Assembly (NCBI RefSeq): GCF_013367775.1
Contig: NZ_CP055157.1
Location: 3,732,001-3,796,000 of the forward strand
Length of the DNA: 64,000 bases
Direction of reading: 5' to 3'
DNA from: Microbulbifer sp. YPW1
GTDB taxonomy: Bacteria; Pseudomonadota; Gammaproteobacteria; Pseudomonadales; Cellvibrionaceae
Under the pieces are notes generated by a model. It had not been told where the DNA came from. It worked only from the letters and a program-made list of their open reading frames with translations, and did not search any database. The number at the start of each line of letters is the position of its first letter. Within the stretch, counting starts at the first letter, position 1. Position numbers and translations under genes: made by a program. This document shows positions 28,909 to 37,605 of this stretch, piece by piece.

Positions 28909-30273
28909 TCAGTAGGGAAGGGCGGCCAGGATTTCTCCAAAGCGCGATTCTGCGGGGTAGGGCGAGGCTGACCAGCCAAGGCGCACGATGACGGCGTTTT
29001 GGTTCGGGCATACCATCAGCTTTTGCTCGCGATTGCCGAGCATAAAGTAGCTGTCCCGGGGGAGGGTCGGATACAGTGGTAGTTCGTTCCTGCTGCTGTG
29101 ATTCAGCCACAGCTGGTAACCGTAGCGGGCGTCATTAATGCTGGTGTTACTGGCAACAGCCCGCCGTATCCATTGGCTATTCAGCACGCGTGCGCCCTCG
29201 ACGGCCCCATTGTTCAGCAATACGATGCCGAGTTTTGCCCAGTCCCTTGCAGTGGCAAAGCCATAGGAGCTGCCTACAAATACACCGTCGGCGTCAGTCT
29301 CCAGTAAAAGGCTGTGTAGCGCCAGCGGATCAACGAATTCACTTCGCAGGAACTTCAACGATTTTTCGGTGCCGCCCAACTGTTTGTGCATCCAGCGGGC
29401 AACCAGATTGGTGGATCCCGAAGAGTAGGAAAAATGCGAGCCCGGTGAGTATTTCAGGGGGCGCTGCAGTGCATAGTGCGACGCGGGTTGGTTGCCAAAC
29501 AACATGCGGGTGGCATCGGTTCCAAGGTAGTAGCGTTCGTCAAACGCCAGTCCGTCACACATCTGCAGGAGGTTTTCCAGGGTGATGGAAGAGCGTGCAT
29601 CCTGGCTCCACTCCGCAAAAAGATCCCGTTCCTGTGGATCGGCCATCCCCAGCGCTTCCATCCTGCCAAATAGCATTGCGATAACACTCTTTGTCATCGA
29701 CCAGCCGAGAAGCCGCGTACGCGCGGTGATGCCGTTTCCGTAGGCTTCGGCGATCACCCTATCCCCGCAGGCTACCACTAGCGCACGAGTGTCCAGGCCT
29801 GTACGGAAGTCTTCCTGTAGCTGCCGCGCAAGAAGCTGCTGAAGGGGAGTGTGCGCACGGTTCTGGTGATGGGGTTCACTGCGGCGATGCTGAAATTCGA
29901 TCGAGGGGCTGGGAGCGTGCGAGACTGTCTGATCGCGTGGCTCCAATTGTGGACCCAGCTGCGTTCCCATAGCTGGATCGAACCGTACCTGCGCGGACAC
30001 AAGTTTTCCCAACTGCGCCTTGGTCACGTTGCCTGTATGGCTCACCCGCACCAGTGAAAACAGGGGAGAATAATTGTGAAGATCCCGGTATATTTTTTCA
30101 TTATTGAAGCCGGAGATATGGCGCGCTGAGCAGGCAAACTTTGCGCTCATATTTGCCAGCATACATAGAGGCTCCCATCGGGAGAGCAAAGTTTTTGCGC
30201 GCGCGTAGCTATAGGCCAGTAGCAGGGCTATAAGGCTGAGCGAGACGAGTTTGATCAGTGTGTTGCTGTCCAT
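28909..30273 (-). CDS. Class C beta-lactamase-like serine hydrolase
   Basis: The start is placed at the ATG at 30273, which opens a membrane/signal helix (LIKLVSLSLIALLLAYSYA); the same frame continues upstream only through the tRNA genes. The 454-residue product has an N-terminal region of about 150 residues without a known domain, then the beta-lactamase family fold: SxxK in WSMTKSVIAML, the YSSGSTN motif (Y-x-N-like) and YGYQLWLN further on. The family includes esterases, peptidases and penicillin-binding-like proteins; the substrate is not readable here. It is probably anchored on the periplasmic side. Confidence 0.85.
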   Translation of the reverse strand: MDSNTLIKLVSLSLIALLLAYSYARAKTLLSRWEPLCMLANMSAKFACSARHISGFNNEKIYRDLHNYSPLFSLVRVSHTGNVTKAQLGKLVSAQVRFDPAMGTQLGPQLEPRDQTVSHAPSPSIEFQHRRSEPHHQNRAHTPLQQLLARQLQEDFRTGLDTRALVVACGDRVIAEAYGNGITARTRLLGWSMTKSVIAMLFGRMEALGMADPQERDLFAEWSQDARSSITLENLLQMCDGLAFDERYYLGTDATRMLFGNQPASHYALQRPLKYSPGSHFSYSSGSTNLVARWMHKQLGGTEKSLKFLRSEFVDPLALHSLLLETDADGVFVGSSYGFATARDWAKLGIVLLNNGAVEGARVLNSQWIRRAVASNTSINDARYGYQLWLNHSSRNELPLYPTLPRDSYFMLGNREQKLMVCPNQNAVIVRLGWSASPYPAESRFGEILAALPY

Positions 30274-30358
30274 CCCGATGGGGCGCTCACGCAAGCTGCG
30301 GAAACAGGTATAGGTGAAGATCTGTTGATCTTGGGAAAGCTTAGGAGAGAAAGGGAGG

Positions 30359-30444
30359 TGGTGCCCGGGGCGGGACTTGAACCCGCACGGCCAGAAGCCG
30401 AGGGATTTTAAATCCCTTGTGTCTACCAATTCCACCACCCGGGC
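30359..30444 (-). tRNA. tRNA-Leu (anticodon TAA)
   Basis: On the minus strand, acceptor GCCCGGG pairs with CCCGGGC, discriminator A, and CCA is encoded. The anticodon arm AGGGA-TTTAAAA-TCCCT gives anticodon TAA; a long variable arm is present as expected for leucine. It lies about 70 bases downstream of tRNA-Cys, probably in one transcript. Confidence 0.97.
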
Positions 30445-30514
30445 CAGGAGGTGTTCAGCTGGCACCCTGTGGTGCCAGTGAGAGGCCAGCTCGGGAGAGC
30501 TCGCCAGGAGAATA

Positions 30515-30588
30515 TGGAGGCTAGGGTCGGAATCGAACCGGCGTACACGGAGTTGCAGTCCGCTGCATGACCACTCTGCCACCTAGCC
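30515..30588 (-). tRNA. tRNA-Cys (anticodon GCA)
   Basis: Acceptor GGCTAGG pairs with CCTAGCC, discriminator T (U73, typical for cysteine), CCA encoded. The anticodon loop CTGCAAC gives GCA. First gene of the tRNA-Cys/tRNA-Leu unit. Confidence 0.97.
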
Positions 30589-30696
30589 TAAATATCGCAT
30601 TTCAGCGATGAAAACGCCGCGGATTCTAGCGGATATAAACCAAAAATCCTAGCATTTTCTGATACTTACGTGCCGCTGGGCGTGTAAGAGGGCGCT

Positions 30697-30724
30697 ATTC
30701 TATGGGTTGTCGGGGATTAGTCAA
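30697..30724 (-). promoter_or_regulatory. Sigma-70 promoter of the tRNA-Cys/tRNA-Leu unit
   Basis: On the minus strand TTGACT, a 16-base spacer and TAGAAT, followed by the GC-rich discriminator AGCGCCC. This discriminator type is common at stable-RNA promoters under stringent control. It implies a leader of about 100 bases before tRNA-Cys. Confidence 0.8.
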
Positions 30725-31013
30725 GCGGAAGTGTAGATGAGTTATGAGGCGGTTAATATTTGACCAATATTCAGCCGGTTGCCGCGTCTAATAACTGATG
30801 GCAATTTCTCTAAATTTACTATTGCCAAATGTTCTAAAGTTTTCCGGTATCCAACTGGCAAAACCCGGGGTCTAGCCAATACTGAATGTAGCTGGCTTGC
30901 ACACATCTCCCCCCACGTCGTGTTTAGTAGTGCCGGCCGGATGCCTTCCTCCATACAGGTATCCAGTGTGTTGTAAGGATGAAATCCTCCAAGTTTCACT
31001 CCTAATGGTCTTG
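30725..31013 (+). other. Stretch without a recognised gene before a strong plus-strand terminator
   Basis: About 290 bases between the tRNA promoter and the terminator at 31014. No open frame here resembles a protein. Very short frames such as ATG at 30984 (MKSSKFHS, after TAAGG) exist but have no independent support. Because a strong plus-strand terminator follows, an unannotated small RNA is possible. Confidence 0.35.
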
Positions 31014-31049
31014 GCCCTGACGCTCTCCCCGTCGTCAGGGCTTTTTTTT
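31014..31049 (+). terminator. Strong plus-strand terminator with no recognised upstream gene
   Basis: Stem gccctgacg / cgtcagggc, ten-base loop, then eight T (31042-31049). It overlaps the 3' end of the minus-strand metallopeptidase-like gene. The T run is on the plus strand only, so it does not serve that gene. Confidence 0.85.
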
Positions 31050-32309
31050 GCCCGCAAGAAATGTGCGTTCGAGCTGTGGAATCTCCATTCCGGCAGCCTG
31101 CTCAGCGAGTGTACGAAACTTCTCCAGGGTGATTTCTCCGCGGTCCACGGCGATAGTGCGCACCACATCGTCCAAACTTTTCTCTCCATTGCTGGATTTC
31201 TGAATTGCCTCGTCAATCTCGGACAACAAGACCGCAGCCCTGGCGGTGGTTGGGCCGGATGAGCGCTTGACCAGTAGATCGGGAGATTCTTTTCCCCACT
31301 TGGCCAGGTCGTCCAATGCCTGCAGGTAACGCTTCTGGCTGATGCCGCCGGTGCGGCGCAGAGTTTTGAGGGAGTAGTATTCCGCGATGCCCTCCACAAT
31401 CCAGTCGCTCTCCTTGTCTCCCCGAATTCCTGTAGCGACATGAACCAGCTCGTGCAACATGCTGCTGGTGCGATTTCCGGAAATCAGTGGCCGGTCTGCA
31501 TGCATAAACAGCGAGCGAGTACCCGACAGACCACCACGCCACATGGGGTCTCCCGCCATGACGATCAGAAGTTTGTCCGGGAATTGTGGGAACACCTTTT
31601 TCAATTCAGGCAGGGTCCAGCTGAGGAAAGCCAGGGTGTCCTGCCTGCGCAGGCCTTTTCCCAGAGGGCCTGCAACAACCGTGTCAGTGCCGCCGATGAT
31701 GTCTTGGCGGCTGCCAATTTTCCCAGCGATCATCCAGCCTTTCGGTCGGATGAAGCGGCGGCCCGGGTCCTTTAAGGTAAAGGTGTCGGGCTTTTTCTTC
31801 TCATAGGGCAAGAGTACATTCCAGTCGTCCGGCGCTTCTATTTCCAGTGTTGCTCTGGATTGAAGGTGCTTCGGTGCTCGGGCGGAGATTGGCGGAATAA
31901 GCTTGTCGCTGCGCAGGATGGCCCACTTGTCAGTTATCCGGGAGTCGTATCTACCGGAAGATTTTTTTGCGTCAATTACGAATTGATAGCGGATGCCATC
32001 GCGCGCACCGCTCGGTATCCAGGTGGCCTTGTCATCTTCTATTGTCAGATGCTCGCCTTCCAGAGCCGTGTGTCGCTCCGGATCAAGGTGGAGGGTAAGT
32101 TTGCTAGGTAGTTCTTTTCCGGAGAGTGTGATTTCCACATTCGCCAAGCCGCTGCCTGGGTCGAGTTGCGCCTTGTAGCCAATGTCGTAGTACTGCTTCT
32201 CCACATCCGCTGCCGCTGCCGCCACTCCGGGGAATATACTCGTTAACACGAACAGCGTGGTGGCTATGGCGGCACGGCAGGAAAATATAATGCGCAACGT
32301 ATGAAACAT
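31035..32309 (-). CDS. Exported HExxH metallopeptidase-like protein
   Basis: 424 residues with a signal peptide (ATTLFVLTSIFPGVAAAAA). A beta-rich N-terminal half is followed by MLHELVHVATGIRG and, 14 residues past the second zinc histidine, WIVEGIAEYYSL. This HELVH plus downstream Glu arrangement is that of gluzincins (M61/M1-like). The three metal ligands are present, so it is probably an active periplasmic or secreted peptidase. It lies downstream of the pyrroline carboxylate reductase gene in the same direction (116 bases), so it may belong to the hydroxyproline/collagen locus. The exact family is uncertain. Confidence 0.75.
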   Translation of the reverse strand: MFHTLRIIFSCRAAIATTLFVLTSIFPGVAAAAADVEKQYYDIGYKAQLDPGSGLANVEITLSGKELPSKLTLHLDPERHTALEGEHLTIEDDKATWIPSGARDGIRYQFVIDAKKSSGRYDSRITDKWAILRSDKLIPPISARAPKHLQSRATLEIEAPDDWNVLLPYEKKKPDTFTLKDPGRRFIRPKGWMIAGKIGSRQDIIGGTDTVVAGPLGKGLRRQDTLAFLSWTLPELKKVFPQFPDKLLIVMAGDPMWRGGLSGTRSLFMHADRPLISGNRTSSMLHELVHVATGIRGDKESDWIVEGIAEYYSLKTLRRTGGISQKRYLQALDDLAKWGKESPDLLVKRSSGPTTARAAVLLSEIDEAIQKSSNGEKSLDDVVRTIAVDRGEITLEKFRTLAEQAAGMEIPQLERTFLAGKKKP

Positions 32310-32425
32310 GAATTCTGTCTGGCTCCGTTACCAATGGGCGGCAGGTACATCTTATGACCGCAGGCAAGGTTAACAGTGCCATGACAGGCTTTTCAAAGAC
32401 TTATCGGAGCCTGGGTGGGTAAAAA

Positions 32426-33379
32426 TTAACCCGCACTGCTGCCTGATTCGACGCGCGCGTGTACCAGGCTGGCAGCGACCAGGTCCTCAAGGGCGTGCCC
32501 TACTGACTTGAAGCAGGTAACCCCTGTGCGCTCCGCGGGTGCTGGGGATTTGCACAGGGAGGGGAGGTCGCCGAGGACCGATTGCGGGGTAATTACACCT
32601 TCAGCAATGGGAATCGCCAGATCGCCGGTCTCGTTCAGGGCGTGGGGCATTACATCAGCATAAAGGGCCACGCGCCGGATTAGCAGATCATCCGCTTCCC
32701 GCATATCCGGCCGGTAGGCGCCTACCAGGTCAATATGCTGCTCCTCTCTCAGCCACTTACCGTAGATCAGCGGCGTTTTGCTCATGGTGGCGCAGCTGAC
32801 GATGTCAGCCCGTTGCATGCCGGATTGAATATCATTGCACAGCGAGACGTCGAAAGATTCGCCCTGCAAAGTGGCTGCTACCGCCCGGGCTTTATCTGCC
32901 GAACGGCCCCAAATCAGCACTTCTTTTATCGGGCGTATACTGGCATGCGCTCGCACAAGCTCGGGGGCGAGTGTTCCTGTGCCGACCATCAACAGGGTGT
33001 TGGCATCGACCGGTGCCAGATAATCTGCTGCCAGGGCTGAGGCCGCTGCGGTTCGTCGCGCAGTGATACTGGCCGCATCCATGACCAACCTGGGGGTCCC
33101 AGTTGCCGCATCAATAAGGGTGTACTGCCCCTGTATGGTCGGTTCATTCTGATTGTCCGGTGCGACCACTACGGTCTTTACTCCCAGATAGCCGTCCGCC
33201 TGCCATGCGGGCATCAGCAGCAGTGTATTTTCGTGATCATGGCCTGCAGAGTATCGGTAGTGGTGGTGGTGCCGTTGTGGTACCTGCACCCTTTGTTCGC
33301 GAAATGCCTTTCGCAGTGCGGAGATGAGTTCCGGATACTCTAGCGACTGGTGGACAGTGTTGGCATCAATGTACTGCAT
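32426..33379 (-). CDS. Ornithine cyclodeaminase family protein, probable delta1-pyrroline-2-carboxylate reductase
   Basis: 317 residues. The family fold is shown by PTIQGQYTLIDAATGTP, MDAASITARRTAAASALAADYLA and the nucleotide-binding GTGTLAPELVRAH. A run HHHH near residue 37 is only a local oddity. Members next to a trans-3-hydroxyproline dehydratase (LhpI type) reduce pyrroline-2-carboxylate to L-proline with NAD(P)H. Here the dehydratase frame ends 33 bases upstream, so the two steps form an operon. True ornithine cyclodeaminase is less likely from this context. Confidence 0.85.
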   Translation of the reverse strand: MQYIDANTVHQSLEYPELISALRKAFREQRVQVPQRHHHHYRYSAGHDHENTLLLMPAWQADGYLGVKTVVVAPDNQNEPTIQGQYTLIDAATGTPRLVMDAASITARRTAAASALAADYLAPVDANTLLMVGTGTLAPELVRAHASIRPIKEVLIWGRSADKARAVAATLQGESFDVSLCNDIQSGMQRADIVSCATMSKTPLIYGKWLREEQHIDLVGAYRPDMREADDLLIRRVALYADVMPHALNETGDLAIPIAEGVITPQSVLGDLPSLCKSPAPAERTGVTCFKSVGHALEDLVAASLVHARVESGSSAG

Positions 33380-33412
33380 GATTCGAATCTTTCTGATTTT
33401 TAGAGGCGGTAT

Positions 33413-34452
33413 TCAATCGAGCAAAAAACCGTTTTTAAGCGGATCCAGTGGATCGATATAGAAACGGTGTTGACCGGTCATATGTGCGGTGCCGCTGATT
33501 TCGGGAACAACCGCCTTGTGGCCAGCATAGTCGGTGTTTCTACGATACTTCCCTGAAAACTACTACCGGTGATGCTCTCTACGGTCAGCGTCTGGCTGGC
33601 TGATAATTTTCCCTGGGCCAGGTGCAGCGCGAGTCTTCCTGCCACGCCAGATCCGGTTGGGGATCTATCCAGGTCACCATCGGCAAAAATGCACACGTTG
33701 CGACTGCAGATGCTGTCGCCACCGGAGCTAGACGCTGGGTTCCTGGAAAGCGCTCGCATATCCATAAATATGGTGCCGTACAAGAAACCGAGATCCGGCT
33801 GGTCAGGATGTTGGATTGAGATACCCTGCGCGATCACGGCTTTTTTGATGGCGCGTCCGGCAGCGATCAATTGCTGCGTATTTTCGGGGAGGAGCGGGAA
33901 GGGGAGCTGGTTGGCATCCACGTACGCGTAAAACGCACCGCCGTAGGCAATGTCGTAACGAATGTCGCCGAGGTCCGGTACGGTGACTTGCTGATTCTGG
34001 GCGAGACTGAAGGATGGAACACAGAAAAATCGCGAGGAAACCACATGTCCGTCGGCGTCTGTTCTCGCGAATGCGCGAATACGCCCACAGGGAGCATCAA
34101 TAACCACGGGTGTTTCACTGCCTGGCGGGCGGGCCTCGACCCAGCCCATTTCCACTGCCAGCTTGGCCAGTGCTATCACAGCATGACCACACATGGTGCT
34201 GAAGCCTTCATTGTGAATAAAGATGGCTCCGAAGTCCGCGCCATCGTCATTGGGCGGCACCAGTATCGCGCCATACATATCCCGGTGTCCGCGCGGCTCC
34301 CACATTAGGGCAGTGCGCAGGTAATCGAAGTGTTCGCGAGCGTGCTTTCTGCGAGCCAACACATCTTCGCCCTCCAGCTCAGGAAAACCCGCAAGAATCA
34401 CTCGTAACGGCTCGCCACCGGTGTGCATGTCGATAGTGTCGATCGCCTGCAT
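33413..34452 (-). CDS. trans-3-hydroxy-L-proline dehydratase (proline racemase family), frameshifted near the 3' end
   Basis: Proline racemase family. The first catalytic Cys is present in STMCGHAVIAL (near residue 88); the second is replaced by Thr in DRSPTGSGVAG (near 266), the pattern of trans-3-hydroxyproline dehydratase rather than epimerase. The product would be pyrroline-2-carboxylate. As sequenced, the frame ends at 33478 with a foreign tail (ATRRLFPKSAAPHI). In the next frame, from about 33536 to the stop at 33413, runs the family C-terminus: AVVPEISGTAHMTG, then FYIDPLDPLKNGFLL. One base is missing near 33535-33538. The ATG at 34452 gives a family-like N-terminus; 34524 is the alternative. 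A TTGNRYRCAA site lies upstream. Confidence 0.85.
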
Positions 34453-34547
34453 AGCGCCTGCCATGGGCGGAACGCACCGGTGGACGCTTTTTTTGATTAA
34501 TTCGAACGCGCTTTCCCGTGCCATATGAATCTGCCAGCAATATTATA

Positions 34548-34557
34548 TTGGGCACAA
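34548..34557. promoter_or_regulatory. Putative operator TTGNRYRCAA, dehydratase promoter
   Basis: TTGGGCACAA followed by taacaa. It lies 96 bases upstream of the preferred dehydratase start. It is one of ten copies of this palindromic element I see in promoters of the locus and its edge. Confidence 0.6.
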
Positions 34558-34628
34558 TAACAATTAAGGCTTGTGGAATCAATTAGTCTGAGGCTCGGGG
34601 TAGAGGCGCGGCGTAAAGCATCGTTGTT

Positions 34629-35300
34629 TCAAGGTGATTGATCCATCGCGCCACCAAGATGGTTTTTCTTTTCAAAGTAGGTGATGCCATCGCTACCGGC
34701 GAGAAATTCAGGGTATTCCCCAGCTGGGAGGCGTATCCAGCTGCCTTTTGAGAAACGCTGTTCACGGACGCGCAGGGTGCCGGAGAGGATGAGTAGTTCA
34801 GCACTCTGGATGGATGCCGGGAATAAGGGTACGCCGGCCTGTAATCGCTGAAGGCTAACCTGCTCATAGCCTCCGGAAAAAAGTGGGCAGACTTCGCGAT
34901 CAGTCAACTGTTGCCAACAATTCGTATCGTTGGTGTTTACGCGCACAGTCTGATTTTCTTCCGCTGGCATTTGCCTCAGTTTTACGAAAATAGTCGCACC
35001 CGGATCGCTAAACGGCTGATGCTTGGAACCTGGTGGGTTGCGAAGATACCAGCCTGCCGGATAGTTGCCCATCTCGTCTGAAAAGGTACCGGATAGCACC
35101 AGAATCTCCTCGCCCCCCGGATGCTGGTGTTGGGGGAAGTGGGAGTTGGGCGCATACCGTACGATGCTGGTGGCTCGGGCTTTTTCTTCCCCGATACGAT
35201 CCAGCATCACGCGCTCGACTCCTGCTTGGGGGGAGGCAATCCACTGATACTCGTCGCCACTCACAGTGGCGCGGCGTGAAAAATCTGCATTGATCAGCAT
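34629..35300 (-). CDS. Cupin protein, ChrR-like, two cupin halves
   Basis: The ATG at 35300 is preferred because AAGGA precedes it by nine bases; an ATG at 35366 is in frame. The 223-residue product has a first cupin half with metal-binding HFPQHQHPGGEEILVLSG and a second half around AELLILSGTLRV that lacks the histidines. ChrR-type cupins bind zinc; some are anti-sigma factor parts, others stand alone. No sigma factor is adjacent. It lies upstream of the dehydratase in the same direction, but the operator-like site between them suggests a separate promoter for the dehydratase. Confidence 0.8.
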   Translation of the reverse strand: MLINADFSRRATVSGDEYQWIASPQAGVERVMLDRIGEEKARATSIVRYAPNSHFPQHQHPGGEEILVLSGTFSDEMGNYPAGWYLRNPPGSKHQPFSDPGATIFVKLRQMPAEENQTVRVNTNDTNCWQQLTDREVCPLFSGGYEQVSLQRLQAGVPLFPASIQSAELLILSGTLRVREQRFSKGSWIRLPAGEYPEFLAGSDGITYFEKKNHLGGAMDQSP

Positions 35301-35521
35301 TTGAGGGGTTCCTTGCGGGCGCAGTTGTACTGAATTTTGTGCTGGCAATATACCTGTTTCTGGCATTGCGAATTCTAGCGCGGCAACAAGGGGGTGACGC
35401 TCAGGAAAGTATTTTATGTGGCGGCCGGGCGTCAGATGTTAGAAGCGGAATAAGGATTCTGGCTGGCCAGCTCGGGATATGAGGTGTGGGTATCAGGGGC
35501 AATTGGCCAAAAGGCTGGCAT

Positions 35522-35549
35522 AAAAAAACCCGCTCGAAAGCGGGTTTTT
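35522..35549 (-). terminator. Terminator of tRNA-Pro
   Basis: Stem aaaacccgct / agcgggtttt with a cgaa loop and flanking A and T runs, seven bases past the encoded CCA end of tRNA-Pro. Confidence 0.9.
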
Positions 35550-35555
35550 AAAATA

Positions 35556-35632
<77 letters not shown>

Positions 35633-35693
35633 ATTTGTTTGAGCTGCGATCCCGCGGCGGGATCTGCTCGGGCTTCCTTGTGAAGCGGGCGGC

Positions 35694-35721
35694 ATTATAG
35701 CAAGCGTTTCGCTTCTGTAAA
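35694..35721 (-). promoter_or_regulatory. Sigma-70 promoter of tRNA-Pro
   Basis: Minus strand TTTACA, 16-base spacer, TATAAT, then the GC-rich discriminator GCCGCCC. It has the same spacer length and discriminator type as the tRNA-Cys promoter. Confidence 0.85.
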
Positions 35722-35775
35722 CCACTGATTTCATTAAATTTAACGCCGGGGCCGGTCGGGGCCCCGCAAGCCGCG

Positions 35776-36624
35776 TCAGCCCTTGATTTGGCGGATCAAA
35801 CCTTCCTGGGTGGTGGAGGCGACCAGGCGGCCATCGCGGGCAAAGATCTGACCGCGGCAGTAGCCTCTGGCACCACTGGCCGATGGGCTGTCGGTCACGT
35901 ACAGCAGCCACTCATCCGCGCGGAAAGGGCGGTGGAACCACATGGCATGGTCGAGGCTGGCGGGCATCAGGTTGGGATCGAACAGGCTGATCGGGTGTGG
36001 CTGCAGGCTGGTGCCCAGTAGTGCCATATCTGACGCATAGCACAGGGCGCTGCGGTGTTCGACCGGGTCGTCAGATAGCTCGCTGTCCACCTTGAACCAG
36101 AACATGCAGCGGGGCTCACGGATCTCCCGGTCAAAGTAGCTCATCGGGTCAATCGGGCGGAAATCCACCATATAGCGGCGCTGGTTCTGAGCCGCGCCAT
36201 TCATACCCGCTTCTTCAGCCAGCTGCTGGGTGTTTTTCAGCTTCTCGGGCGGTATTACCCCTTCAGTGGGCATTTCCGACTGGTGATCAAACCCCGGCTC
36301 CTCGATCTGGAAGGAGGCGGACATATTGAAGATGGCTTTGCCGTTCTGTTTGGCAACCACGCGGCGGGTGGTGAAACTTCCACCATCGCGAATGGGATCT
36401 ACATCGTAGATCACCGGTTTCTCGCTGCTGCCGGGGCGCAGGAAGTAGGCGTGCAGGGAGTGGGGGAGGCGGTCTTCGACGGTGCGCGCGGCGGCCATCA
36501 GTGCCTGGCCCAATACCTGGCCACCAAAGAGTACCTTGCGGTAGTTTTCCACGTGTTCCCGGCTGCGGAACAGGTTCGTGTCAAGTTCTTCTACGTCAAG
36601 GAGCTTGCTCAGCTTTTCCAACAT
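35776..36624 (-). CDS. tesB: Acyl-CoA thioesterase II
   Basis: 282 residues, a double hot-dog protein. FGGQVLGQALMAA near residue 35 and the second-half LDHAMWFHRPFRADEWLLY with GLIRQ at the end are TesB signatures. It hydrolyses acyl-CoA thioesters in the cytoplasm. It diverges from the GntR-type regulator with a gap of about 100 bases. It appears to be a housekeeping gene lying inside the collagen/hydroxyproline locus. Confidence 0.93.
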   Translation of the reverse strand: MLEKLSKLLDVEELDTNLFRSREHVENYRKVLFGGQVLGQALMAAARTVEDRLPHSLHAYFLRPGSSEKPVIYDVDPIRDGGSFTTRRVVAKQNGKAIFNMSASFQIEEPGFDHQSEMPTEGVIPPEKLKNTQQLAEEAGMNGAAQNQRRYMVDFRPIDPMSYFDREIREPRCMFWFKVDSELSDDPVEHRSALCYASDMALLGTSLQPHPISLFDPNLMPASLDHAMWFHRPFRADEWLLYVTDSPSASGARGYCRGQIFARDGRLVASTTQEGLIRQIKG

Positions 36625-36727
36625 GGGCGATACTGCCTGTCTTCTGTAAATTTATTACCTCTTTCCCGGCCCACCAGCGAATCAGGCCGTGAGGGCAGGG
36701 CTGAAAATAATAGCAAGTGTTGGCTCA

Positions 36728-37600
36728 ATGACCATTACTGAATTTATCAAATCTGATGTAAAAGCCGTTCTCCAGGCGGAAGGCCAGTTGCCGTACAAGC
36801 TGACCCTGGGCGCTATGTCGGAGCATTACAAGGTCAGTTTGACACCGGTACGTCATGCCGTCGATGAATTGGTAGAAGAGGGCGTAATCCGTCGCAAAGA
36901 CAACGGCCGTCTGGAAGCGCAGCCCGAAGTATTGAAAGGGGTGAAACTGGAGACCCCTAAGGCCGATGCCACTGAGCACAAGCTGTACGATGAAATCCGC
37001 GAGGATGTCATTGCGAGAAGCCTGAAGCAGGATACCGAATACCTGCGCGAGCAGGCCACCGCAGAGCAATACGGCGCTGGCCGTACCGTGGTGCGGCAGA
37101 TTTTTTCGCGCCTGGCCGGGGCGGGATTGATCGAACATGTGCCGCGCTGCGGCTGGCGGGTGCACCCGTTCAGCGAACAGGACATGCACAATTATCTCGA
37201 TATTCGGGAAATGCTGGAACTGAAAGCGCTGGATCTCGCGCGCGGGCATTTTACCGACGAAGAACTGCAACAGTTACTCAAGGCAAACCGCCCGGCCACT
37301 GGCGCCGCGCAGTCTGAGCTGGATTTTGATCTGCACGACTACTGGATAAAACGCTGCGGTAATCGTTACATTGAAGAGTTCTTTGAGCGCTACAGCCCTT
37401 TCTACAATGCCCTGTTCAACTACGCGGTTATTGATGAAAAAGTGAAGCGGGAAATGGCGCGCGAGCACTGCGATATCGTGGAGTGCCTGTTGGCGAAAGA
37501 CTGGAAGGGCGCTCGTAAAGCGTTGAGCGCCCATATCCGTGAGCAGCGGGAAGCGGTATCCAGAATGATCGCGTTCCTGAACGAAAAGCAGTCCGCCTGA
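36728..37600 (+). CDS. GntR/FadR family regulator with two winged-helix domains
   Basis: The ATG at 36728 is chosen as start (MTITEFIKSDVKAVL); an upstream in-frame start would add 13 unlikely residues. The 290-residue product has one winged helix at about 10-65 (LTLGAMSEHYKVSLTPVRHAV ... GVIRRKDNGRLE) and a second at about 85-145 (LREQATAEQYGAGRTVVRQIF ... GLIEHVPRCGWRV). An FCD ligand-binding domain follows at about 150-285. Most FadR-type regulators have only one winged helix. It converges on the 4-hydroxyproline epimerase with five bases between and is the only regulator inside the catabolic set, so it probably controls it in response to hydroxyproline or an intermediate. Confidence 0.88.
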   Translation: MTITEFIKSDVKAVLQAEGQLPYKLTLGAMSEHYKVSLTPVRHAVDELVEEGVIRRKDNGRLEAQPEVLKGVKLETPKADATEHKLYDEIREDVIARSLKQDTEYLREQATAEQYGAGRTVVRQIFSRLAGAGLIEHVPRCGWRVHPFSEQDMHNYLDIREMLELKALDLARGHFTDEELQQLLKANRPATGAAQSELDFDLHDYWIKRCGNRYIEEFFERYSPFYNALFNYAVIDEKVKREMAREHCDIVECLLAKDWKGARKALSAHIREQREAVSRMIAFLNEKQSA

Positions 37601-37605
37601 TCAGA

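Noticed and set aside
30274..30582. N-terminal extension of the serine hydrolase
   Set aside because: The frame there is a translation of the tRNA-Cys and tRNA-Leu genes; the real start is at 30273.
30742..30999. 85-codon minus-strand open frame
   Set aside because: No ribosome binding site, no homology-like features; lies in a region better explained as non-coding.
32426..33379. Polyhistidine run in the pyrroline carboxylate reductase as a metal site
   Set aside because: It is in a surface loop region and the family does not use a metal; likely a local compositional quirk.
36720..36728. TTGGCTCAA at the start of the GntR-type gene as a self-regulatory site
   Set aside because: It is one base shorter than the element in the other promoters and overlaps the start codon, so I do not count it.
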